Shown: positions 12,836 to 21,272 of the stretch, piece after piece
How positions within the stretch are numbered: position 1 is the stretch's first letter
How the letters are laid out: the number at the start of each line of letters is the position of its first letter
NCBI GenBank assembly: GCA_050084515.1
Contig: CM114272.1
Coordinates: 32,612,001 to 32,676,000, forward strand
Direction of reading: 5' to 3'
Source: Blasia pusilla
Taxonomy: Eukaryota > Marchantiophyta > Marchantiopsida > Blasiales
Length of the DNA: 64,000 nt
Translations under genes and position numbers: made by a program
Notes under the pieces: generated by a model
Database searches by the model: none
What the model saw: the letters and a program-made list of their open reading frames with translations, nothing else
Told to the model about the DNA's origin: nothing

Positions 12836-13510
12836 TCACAAATATGGTAATTGAATCTTACCATGCCCACAACACATACTAAAAGGCGAGCTTATAAACC
12901 TAGTATACTTCACTCTCTCACACTTCCAATGTAGAGCATTGCAAGTCGGACAAACAACATTCATAAGTCCAACACTAAAACGGCCAGTCATACTATCAAT
13001 ACGATCTCCCAACCTAAGAATTCGAATGTGCTTCTCTTCAAAGTTAGGAATACGTGCAATATTGAGCAACTTTTTCAAGTTCACAACCCTTCTAGATCCC
13101 ACATTTGGAATCGAGGCATGTGCATTGTCTTCATTTTCTTCCATGTCGCCTTCACGATTTGCTGCATTGGCATCGCTCCTAAACAACGGATCACAAACAT
13201 GTGCAATCTCATGTACTTCATCCAAATGTGATCCCACATTTGGAATCCAGGCAGATACATTGTCTTCATTCACTTCCATGTGGCCTTCACGATTAGGTCC
13301 ATTAGCATTATTCCTTATCAACGAATCGCCAACATGTGCAATCTCATGTAGTTCATCCAAAAGAGCATGTCTTCTTCTTTGGCCCTCAGCTCGAGCAACT
13401 TGAAGCATGTGAGATAATCGTAGAGGATTGGTAGGAATTGGAAGACTGCAAGCAGAGGTTAAGAAATTAATATATATGATTATAATAAGAATAAATATAC
13501 ATATAAACAT
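12836..13510 (-). CDS. Helitron N-terminal exon with zinc-finger-like CxxC module and duplicated linker
   Basis: The C-terminal part reads CPTCNALHW…CCGHGKIQLP, the cysteine-rich segment found upstream of Rep in plant Helitrons, thought to bind nucleic acid. The N-terminal part contains the basic module NPLRLSHMLQVARAEGQRRRH, after a possible acceptor near 13446. Between them a linker of about 37 residues occurs twice in tandem (starting DELHEIAHVGD and DEVHEIAHVCD). The frame stays open through both copies. The first residues after the annotated start are hydrophobic and probably intronic, so the true start is uncertain. The segment is probably spliced to Rep downstream. Confidence 0.7.
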   Translation of the reverse strand: MFICIFILIIIIYINFLTSACSLPIPTNPLRLSHMLQVARAEGQRRRHALLDELHEIAHVGDSLIRNNANGPNREGHMEVNEDNVSAWIPNVGSHLDEVHEIAHVCDPLFRSDANAANREGDMEENEDNAHASIPNVGSRRVVNLKKLLNIARIPNFEEKHIRILRLGDRIDSMTGRFSVGLMNVVCPTCNALHWKCERVKYTRFISSPFSMCCGHGKIQLPYL

Positions 13511-13640
13511 CTATCTATTAAATTTGAATATATAGTTTAGAAATATACATTGGAGATGGAAAGACCACACTCCCAGAGTTTGGAATAGCTTCAACTTCAT
13601 GACGTACCATAATTGGCCTGAAAATTTTGTTTATTAGAGA

Positions 13641-14321
13641 TCATTCATAAAAATTTAAGACCAAGTAAGAAGCATCAATAATAGAAGTATGTAAAGCATA
13701 CCTTGTATTAGCTTGAGTATGAAAGTCATTATTAGTCATAGCCTCAACTTCCTCTCTAGGAAGAACATTCACAGACAATTGATGAACATTCGTTTGGGCC
13801 AAATTATGGTGCCTTCTTCTCTGGCCTTGCGCTCGTGCAACTTGAAGCATAGCATGTAATCCCCGAGGGTTGGACGGAAGTGGAAGACTAAGAAAAACAA
13901 TATTAAAAAAAATCAAGTCAGAATAATTAAATTAAAAAAATTAAATTAAAAAACACCAATAAAAAGAAAGAAATGAATGAGTGAATGAAACGTACATTGG
14001 AGACGATGTAGAGTCTATTAAAGCATGAAGATTTTGATTGGAAGGTGTTGCTACCAACCTGAACAAAGAATAAAAAAAGTCATAATACGAAAATAAATTA
14101 TAAATATTATTATAATAAAAAGTAGAAATGTTATACATAAATAAATACCTTCTAATATTTGCGCTTGGTGGGCCATCGATGATGGTTGGTTGTAATTCTT
14201 CCATCAATGGAACATTCACAACAGCTTCAATAGATCTCAATTCAACTAATTTAGCATGTCTTCGCTTTTGTCCTTGAGCTCTCACAATTTGATGTATATC
14301 ACGTAATCGTTTCGGGTTCAA
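13641..14321 (-). CDS. Two more copies of the basic Helitron module, in separate exon-like ORFs
   Basis: Two minus-strand open segments (13916-13641 and 14321-13941) each carry a copy of the module in the neighbouring exon: NPRGLHAMLQVARAQGQRRRH and NPKRLRDIHQIVRAQGQKRRH. Each is followed by a short acidic tail and bounded by AT-rich DNA that looks intronic. Together with the 12.8-13.5 kb exon this gives three paralogous exons in a row. The arginine-rich core suggests nucleic-acid binding, but that is only inference. No catalytic motif is present. Confidence 0.6.
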
Positions 14322-14432
14322 TGGATTTGGAAGTCTACATCACAAACATGAAAGATATTAAAGTCACACAAAAAATCTAGAATGTGCACATATGGTTACG
14401 ATATCATTCTATAATCATAATGCTAAGTATCC

Positions 14433-14690
14433 TTACATTGGAAATGACAAAGCCGTTGAATGAGTTACGAATCGCATATCATGAAGCGCCCTTCCGTTTC
14501 TTTGAGAAGCAACCCTTCTAACCTTCTTATATGCAAGCTTCTCTGTTTCCTCCGAAATCCGTATAGAAGATGGAGCACTACATGAAAGGTGGTGATCATT
14601 CTCCACATTAGGTAAGGACACTACATTGGTGATGTCTGCGAATGGTCTTTTTTCATCTCGCCTCGATGGTTCCTCTTGAGATTCATGCAT
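14433..14690 (-). CDS. Probable first exon of the Helitron RepHel gene
   Basis: This short frame starts at an ATG (MHESQEEPSRRDEKRPFADITNV). The phrase RPFADITNV resembles the RPLADITN text common at the start of plant Helitron proteins. The frame is basic in its middle (KKVRRVASQRNGR) and ends in AT-rich sequence that probably begins an intron. The next open segment downstream on the minus strand is the basic-module exon at 14321. No stop codon is needed if splicing occurs. The assignment rests on position and this one phrase. Confidence 0.5.
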   Translation of the reverse strand: MHESQEEPSRRDEKRPFADITNVVSLPNVENDHHLSCSAPSSIRISEETEKLAYKKVRRVASQRNGRALHDMRFVTHSTALSFPM

Positions 14691-14854
14691 CTTGTGATAA
14701 TATCAACCATCCGACCAAAATATATATTGTCAATATATAAAAAATAATAGAAAAAAGAGAAAAAATTGTACATAAAACTGTGAATATTATAATCTATATT
14801 AAAAAATAAATTTACACATAACTGAAGTTTTTATAAAAATATGAAATAGGAAAA

Positions 14855-15430
14855 TCATTCTAACGGGCAATGAGACTCGGCCATACTCATCTCACTTGAG
14901 TCCTCAGAGCAAATTGAATGACAATCACTAATTTCCCATGACCCCGACCCGTAACAATCACGTACAAATGAGTGGCTAGATGCTATAGGGTCTGATGAAG
15001 GGATGCAATCATGTGTGGAATCTGTATCTCCTTCTCCCTCTTGACCTCCAACTACTTCTTGTGAAATAGAATGATGATTCACCACACGTGTGGTTAAAAT
15101 CCTAGATGCACTCTCATCATAACTACAACTCTGACCATTTCTCAAAGGGCTTATGCTAACATTAGGAGCATTAATCCCATTTTCGCAAATTGGCAATGGT
15201 TCATAGCTAGGACTTAAAGCCTTATCCATATTTTCAAAAATCGGCGATGGAACATAGCCAGGACTTGAAGCATTATTCCTATTTTCAACGATCGGCGAGG
15301 GGACATACTCCGGACTTGCTATTTGTATCACCTCTATGACGTCAACATCTATAGGTGTATAATCCCTTTCTTGTTCATCAAGAGGAACGTAGAACTCACC
15401 ATTGCTATAGCGTACTTCGTCAACACTCAT
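14855..15430 (-). CDS. Unidentified acidic 191-residue ORF in the Helitron, with internal repeats
   Basis: It starts at an ATG (MSVDEVRYSNGEFY) and ends at a normal stop. The protein is acidic and Ser-rich, without signal peptide, membrane segment or cysteine knuckle. Residues about 38-95 contain three near-repeats of roughly 18 residues built on SPxYVPSPIxEN (SPEYVPSPIVEN, SPGYVPSPIFEN, SPSYEPLPICEN). I do not recognise a family. It lies between the element's 5' end and RepHel, on the same strand, so it is either an accessory gene or a far-upstream exon. The frame is undamaged although RepHel is broken. Confidence 0.5.
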   Translation of the reverse strand: MSVDEVRYSNGEFYVPLDEQERDYTPIDVDVIEVIQIASPEYVPSPIVENRNNASSPGYVPSPIFENMDKALSPSYEPLPICENGINAPNVSISPLRNGQSCSYDESASRILTTRVVNHHSISQEVVGGQEGEGDTDSTHDCIPSSDPIASSHSFVRDCYGSGSWEISDCHSICSEDSSEMSMAESHCPLE

Positions 15431-15705
15431 TTATAAAGTATTCTGCATCATCCACACAATTATTTAAATAAAGGAATATATCAAAATAATGAAAGAAATA
15501 CTCGATAGAAAAGGATACTAAATCTCCACACGTGAATATTAGAACACAAGCAAAGAAGACTTACTTTTTTGAGTCACACCACTCCCAAAGAAATGAAACT
15601 TGATCGTTTGCTCAACTCAATAATCTCAAACAGACATATCTGAGAACAAAACCAACATGGATTTGATGATTAATCGGATATACACAATAGATAGTACTCT
15701 CTAGG

Positions 15706-16140
15706 CTACTTATCTCCAATATCTCGACTATGACTATCTGCACTTATGTCTAAATCCCCATAATCCATACACCTATATTCGAGGTCGAACTCATCACCAA
15801 CATACCATCCCTCAGAATCATAGAGGGAAGTGGAGGAATATTCTCCATCGTCAAGTTCTTTAAGACCAGGACAAATATCTACAGAGTATCTCTCATTACT
15901 ATTGAGAGTAATCACAATTTCCTCGCCTATTGAGACTTCTCTAACCTCCTCAGTCTCTTTGAAACCATTTGAAATAGGAGCAAAAAATGTAGGGTCCACA
16001 TCAAACAATTTTCGTTTTCGTTCAGAGCGAGATAATGAAAATCTATGTTCATCTCTCTCTACCAAATATTCAGGACTCCTATTTATTACAATTTCTTCCA
16101 CAATTGTCGGCCTCTTGCATCTTGATGAGAGAGTTGACAT
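15706..16140 (-). CDS. Unidentified acidic 144-residue ORF near the Helitron 5' end
   Basis: The frame begins MSTLSSRCKRPTIVEE and ends at a normal stop. It contains a basic stretch (SRSERKRKLFD) that could act as a nuclear localisation signal, then an acidic tail rich in Asp, Glu and Tyr. The word INRSPEYLVERDE echoes the SPxY repeats of the next ORF, so the two may be related or may be exons of one gene. No family is recognised. It is the first ORF inside the element's 5' end and lies about 240 bp from the terminus. Confidence 0.45.
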   Translation of the reverse strand: MSTLSSRCKRPTIVEEIVINRSPEYLVERDEHRFSLSRSERKRKLFDVDPTFFAPISNGFKETEEVREVSIGEEIVITLNSNERYSVDICPGLKELDDGEYSSTSLYDSEGWYVGDEFDLEYRCMDYGDLDISADSHSRDIGDK

Positions 16141-16177
16141 GGCGTAACCTAGTTAGCCTCACTCCGCATATACAATA

Positions 16178-16576
16178 TTATTCACTGCAAATTTAAAAAG
16201 AGCATATTAAAATTTCAATACAATTAGATAATTATAGTAAAAAAAAAGAGGAACCACCAAGAGCATATTGCAACTAAGAAAAACGATTGCTTATGGAAGG
16301 CTTCACTTCTTTGGGAAAAAAATAACCATTTATTTTTCCAAAAGAGGTAACCCCCCCTCCTCGCATTATAGTATAGATATTCACTGCAAATTTAAAAAGA
16401 GCATATTAAATTTTCAAAACAATTAGATAATTATAGTAAAGAAAAAGAGGGACCACCAAGAGCAGATTGCAAGTAAGAAAAACGATTGCTTATGGAAGGC
16501 TATACTATAATGTGAGGAGATGGGGGTTACTTCTCTTGGTAACTCTGTTTCCCAAAGAAGTGAAGCCTCCTCCAAA
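16178..16576. repeat. 199-bp duplication of the Helitron 5' end, with the terminal part inverted in the outer copy
   Basis: The text at 16178-16300 (TATTCACTGCAAATTTAAAA… to …GGAAGGC) recurs at 16378-16500, immediately outside the Helitron 5' terminus. In the inner copy it is followed by the terminus in minus orientation (16301-16377). In the outer copy it is followed by the same terminal sequence in plus orientation (TATACTATAATGTGAGGAG… to …CCCAAAGAAGTGAAGCC, about 16501-16576). The outer terminal piece is more diverged. Confidence 0.8.
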
Positions 16577-18956
16577 AGTAGTAAAATGTACACATATGAG
16601 AAAGAGCTAAAATATTTGAAGCAGATCTTATTTCAAAAAGATTTGATTTGATAAGGTACTTTTTAGATGTTTTTTGAAATAACGAGATCTGGTGTGACAC
16701 CTGTGAATTCACCAGTTTTAGAAGTGCAAATAAAATAATGGCTCTCTCTAAGTTAACACTATTGTTGTCGAACAAAAGTGAGGAAGGTGGTTATAGTTGT
16801 GGAGGCATCAAAAAATTGAAGGTGGTGGATTTATCAATCCAAGGTGAAGGGAAAACATTGAAGATGAAACTCTTACACTCATTATTGAGGCGAAGGGGCA
16901 AAGCCAATTTCAAGGTAAATCTCTTCTCGAATGTTCAGGGTAAATCTCTTGTAGTCGATTGGATTCCTACTCCTTGACAGAACCGGCTGAACCTTCTTCC
17001 CTAATCTCCGCTTAAGATGCGATCTCCTGTTTCTAAAGGTTGCAAAACTCTCGATTCGAGAACGCCCTCCCGAGCAGCTCACATATCTCCTCCACTTCGA
17101 CCACATCTTCCAAGGAGACCGAAAGCTATATCAGGGACAGATTCTCGAGCTGTATCGCTCAACATGACTTTCGAGACATTTTGGACTCTGGAAATTTTCA
17201 GAGCGTCCAGTTTTTTTCTCATGGCTTTTTATCCTCAGAATTCGAGTGCCCGAAGATGCTCCCATCCGAATTCAGCCTCTTTGCGATTCAATGAACGGTC
17301 CATTGATTGACACAGAGAGAGACTGTATTCAATAAGTATCTCCTCTCTTTCTATTGAGTTCGCTGATGCGACAATCTTCTCTCTAATTTATGGCATCCGT
17401 TTTGTTTTGTGGATTGATTCATAATGTTTCCAAAGTGGTGTCAGAATGGCAAGTGTGGTGGTGTGCGTGTCTATCTCTGGTCGTGTAGGCTGTGCAATTT
17501 ATCTCTGGTTGTAGCCTTGTAACCATAGAGACTGTACTCATTAAGTAGTGTCTGTCATAGCCTTGCGACCAGAGAGAGAGAGAGAGAGAGTACTCATTAT
17601 GGAGTGCATGTCGTAGCCTATTGACCATAGATACACAAACAGAGACAGAACAGTAATTTGAAGAAAATTCATGTGAAAACAATATTCGGAAACCTTTCAA
17701 AGCTCTCACATTCAGATGTTAGCAACTGCCATATCTAACCTTAAGAAAAATCATATATACAAGCCTTCAGCTCCCTCCGGAACGAGATGTGTTGGGCTCT
17801 TTCTTTCAAGGCAAAGGAAAAGTTTGTGAGGATTGAAAGAACTGATCAACATATATGTGGATGGCCTAAGTATTACCAGACCCACCATCTTAGTTCACAA
17901 CGCTAATCCGGTGTAGAATCGATCCTAAGGACTATGGTGGACAGTAGATACACATTCCTAAAGGACGGTTGCTGAGAGATGCCAAAATGCCCAAGATTTA
18001 CTCCGAGAAACAGTGGGGGAAAATGAAATCATGGAATTGCTGGTTTGATGGACTTACTCGCTACCTCCGATATATCTCAAAAGTTTCTGTGTTCACAACT
18101 ACCGGCGACGCGTGTTGTGCCGATCATTCTACGAAAAGTCGTTGATTTTCGGGGCTCACCTCTCCTACACTTCGGCCGGGTGTGCTTGAAATTCCCGACT
18201 CTCACTTCTTGTATTTCTTTTCCGAGCTTTCTACACTCTATCGTCAGATCTGCATCGAGACCGGGTCATGGGCGAAGGCAGATCTTTAGAATCCTTCATC
18301 GTCTATCTTTTCCTCACGGCAGGAACGTCCAAGATTATGTGCGGCCTCCATCTTCTTGACAATGGTAACTGTGCAAGCCCTTGCACGGGGGGCAAGCCAA
18401 ACGGTAGTTTTCCGTTCCACCGCCATCGTAGCTTCGGGCTGGAACGATGTGACTACCAATCTGAACGCTCGGTCCACATAGCATATTAGCAAGACAGAGA
18501 ATTCTTTCTATCGGAAAGAACCTCAACTTTTCCATATGAAGTAATCCTCCTATTCATCCTGGGGTAAATCTAACTCGGGGTTGAAGGCTGCCCGAGCTAC
18601 CGGTAGAAGAAGAGGCCGGGTTCAGGACGGGAGAGGAGGGAGGAGCTTGTTTGAAACCATTGGCTGGTGGCAGGAAATCTGAGGCATGGGAGAGTGTGAG
18701 CTCAATGGGGCTTGAGTGCTTCATGGAGATGGACAGGGTTAAGTCTACTGGAGTCACTGCAGTTTCAGATGCGCAGATCGATTAATCTGCGCGTCTGAAG
18801 GCACACTTTGGACTCACACGTACACCTACACCGCACCAGGATCTTCTGAACATCAACTCTCCAGAATCTAAGGTTGATCTTCTTGTAAAGAATTCCACAT
18901 ACGTGCCCATATACATGGATCTAGATCCGTAAACGACCAACGAAGAAGAGAAGCCT
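16577..18956. other. No gene recognised; short open frames only
   Basis: Several frames of 60-105 codons exist on both strands (for example around 17040-17294 plus and 18554-18757 minus) but none has a motif I know. There is a short AG run at 17573-17590. The whole stretch lies inside the block bounded by inward-facing Helitron 5' ends, so it may be captured or inserted DNA. Confidence 0.4.
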
Positions 18957-19821
18957 GAGCTTCCATTCGTGGGATTGAGCAGGAATCTCTCGACCCATAG
19001 GCTCTGAATCACATTTTCAGATAAAACGAACGGTCATCGCACACCCCAAAGCGTTCAGAGATAGACTGAATCAGAATTCCCCTAGATATCCTAGTCCTTG
19101 ATACGAATCTGCCATGCGCAAAGTTTTCCTTTCCACTAAAACCTGACACCATCCGCTTCTGAACGCTCGGTCGATCTACGATCGAAGAGATTGTCTCTGG
19201 GTCAGGGGAATCGATCAGGCGTAGCCTGGCAAAAACGCTGCTCACAAATTACAAAGGAATTGTTCCTACGGAAAAGCGGTTGGAACTATGGTGTTCAATG
19301 TGATTCGATTGGAGAAGAAAAAGACTGACAGCGATCGAAGACCAAACAGGAGCGATTTCGAAAGAAAAATTCCACTAAGAATTTGAAGAATTCCAGGACA
19401 ATGGGTCACCTGAGCTTCCATTCGTGGTTTGAGCAGAATCTCTCGACCCATAGGCTCTGAATCACATTTTCAGATAAAACGAACGGTCATCGCAGAGAAA
19501 GCGTTCAGAGATAGACTGAATCAGAATTCCCCTAGATATCCTAGTTCTTGATACGAATCTGCCATGCGCAAAGTTTTCCTTTCCACTAAAACCTGACACC
19601 ATCCGCCTCTGAACGCTCGGTCGATCTACGATCGAAGAGATTGTCTCTGGGTCAGGGGAATCTATCAGGCGTAGCCTGGCGAAAACGCTGCTCACAAATT
19701 ACAAAGGAATTGTTCCTACGAAAGAGCGGTTGGAACTATGGTGTTCAATGTGATTCGATTGGAGAAGAAAAAGACTGACAGCGATCGAAGACCAAACAGG
19801 AGCGATCGAAAGAAAAATTCA
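18957..19821. repeat. Tandem duplication, period about 454 bp
   Basis: About 410 bp beginning GAGCTTCCATTCGTGG at 18957 repeats at 19411 with very few differences: small indels such as CACACCCC missing in the second copy, and a handful of substitutions. The same minus-strand open frame of 77-78 codons occurs once in each copy, a consequence of the duplication and not evidence of a gene. The high identity implies a recent event. Confidence 0.9.
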
Positions 19822-20296
19822 GGTCGACCAGAATTCCAGTGGAACTCTTGAGTATGGGTTTCGCCGACTATGAATGCCCGCATACAGAAAGAGAGAGAAA
19901 CAGGAGATAATATCTGAGAGTCCAGAGAACGAGAGAGCGGAGCTGTACCTCAACTCGAAGTACTTGACAAAAACTTTGAAATTCCCTCCGCCCCTTTGCC
20001 GCGAATCACCACTTTGCCTTTTCACCACCTCCTGTGTCACGTTCAGGTCCTCTGTGTGGGATAGTGTGATGACTGATTTAGAGAGAGCGCATAGTTTAGA
20101 GAAGCTATTCTAAATTTCTCTACTCCTCTAGTGAGCTACCAGGTTTCGATATTACGGCTTGTTAGTTCGAAAGGGTGTGATCAAATAAAATCTTCGTGAA
20201 ATAGGAACCCTCCAAATATAAGATTTTCTAAACAAATCGACTAAAAATTTTAACTCTTTCATGAAATAACATCCCATGAAACTGCCATTTCAAGAC

Positions 20297-20387
20297 GATT
20301 GCTTAGGGAAGGATTCACTTCTTTCGGAAAAAAATAACCATTTATTTTTCCAAAAGAGGTAACCCCCTCCTCGCATTATAATATAGA
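20297..20387 (-). mobile_element. Isolated Helitron 5' end (same family as the full-length element)
   Basis: On the minus strand this reads TCTATATTATAATGCGAGG from 20387, preceded by A, and matches the first 90 bp of the full-length Helitron before diverging near 20297. It therefore marks the 5' end of a related element or a fragment of one. No matching 3' end in the correct orientation was recognised closer than the shared one at 7687. Confidence 0.75.
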
Positions 20388-20556
20388 TATATATAAGGGG
20401 GAGGGAACTATTAATTCTCGGATATAGCAAATTCGGTAGACGTGTAGAAATAAATAATATAATATAATAGGAAAATAACAAAGCGCGAAAGCAGGAATCG
20501 CCCTAGGGAATAGACAGCCACCTGTCTTAACAGTGTCTAAGACGCGAGTCTAAGTC

Positions 20557-20682
20557 GAGTGCTCACGTGTCCCACAGACACGTGAGCACTCCTATACCTC
20601 AGACAAAGGTGAGATCTTCCTTTGTCCACCGACTTCGCTTCTGCCTGGCCCAAAACGAAGTGTTTTAAGTCCGAACGGACTT
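20557..20682. repeat. Cluster of four inverted repeats, including a 15-bp perfect hairpin with G-boxes
   Basis: The stem GAGTGCTCACGTGTC (20557-20571) pairs perfectly with 20577-20591 across a 5-base loop; both arms contain CACGTG. GACAAAGG (20602-20609) pairs with 20619-20626. ACTTCG (20632-20637) pairs with 20656-20661. AAGTCCG (20667-20673) pairs with 20676-20682. The function is unknown. CACGTG is the plant bZIP/bHLH site, but no gene start is evident nearby. Confidence 0.8.
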
Positions 20683-21184
20683 GGCTTTAACGCAAGTCGG
20701 ACTCTGCCAGAGAACATCGCATCGATCATTTGTGTCGTTTTCGCGTAGTGACAGAAGATTGGAGAGGAGACTCGGGGCACGCACGCACGCAGAGGTCCGT
20801 CCGGCGATCGAGCGGAGGCAGCGCCGACGGTCAGGACTCTGTCTGGAGTCAAGAGCGCCATGCACACGTCGTTGCATGCCTGCATGCATCTGGCCCTCGA
20901 TTGATCCAATCGAACGAACCCCTTCGTCGCTTTCCCTTCCCGCCGCGCGCCGTCCGATACTCCAGATCGACCGCCGCCTGACCCTCTCGAGCGCCGTCAC
21001 ACCCCCCATGATCCACAGTCCCCTCCCTCATCATGTCGCGGTGAGGCACGGAGCCATGGACGGAATCCGACGGACGGACGGACGGAAGGAAGGAAGGCCA
21101 GAGAGAGGGATTCCTTCGCTCCTGTCGAAATTCGAAAGCAGTCTCCCTTAATATTATAATAAAAATAGAAATAACAAACAAAAA

Positions 21185-21272
21185 TATATATATATTACAT
21201 AAGTAATATATATATATTTTTGGGAGATACCTCTCCTCTTTTCTGGGAGATGACCCAGAAAAGAGGAGAGGT
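21185..21272. repeat. Two adjacent hairpins, one with a perfect 19-bp stem
   Basis: ACCTCTCCTCTTTTCTGGG (21229-21247) is followed after six bases by its exact reverse complement (21254-21272). Immediately before it is an AT palindrome (TATATATATTAC-ATAA-GTAATATATATA, about 21187-21214). The structure could be a mobile-element terminus or a cruciform. It is too short and perfect to be called a microRNA precursor without expression data. Confidence 0.8.

Larger units (their letters stand above)
7687..16377 (-). mobile_element. Full-length Helitron (rolling-circle transposon), 8.7 kb
   Basis: Read on the minus strand, the element begins with TCTATACTATAATGCG (5' end at 16377) and ends with CTAG (3' end at 7687). 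Just before that CTAG is the hairpin GCCGGTGC-ATC-GCACGGGC. The flanking host bases are A on the 5' side and T on the 3' side, which is the A/T insertion rule of Helitrons, and there are no terminal inverted repeats. All internal genes run on the minus strand: two unidentified acidic ORFs, zinc-finger-like N-terminal exons, a Rep (HUH) domain and a PIF1-type helicase. Rep/helicase lesions (an in-frame TGA at 10504-10506, frameshifts near 9390 and 11340) show that this copy is inactive, but only recently damaged. The boundaries follow from the sequence; autonomy of the ancestor is inferred. Confidence 0.93.

Noticed and set aside
19009-19695. Two copies of the same 77-78-codon minus-strand frame
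   Set aside because: They are explained by the 454-bp tandem duplication. The sequence has no motif, and its frame is not preferentially conserved over the others.
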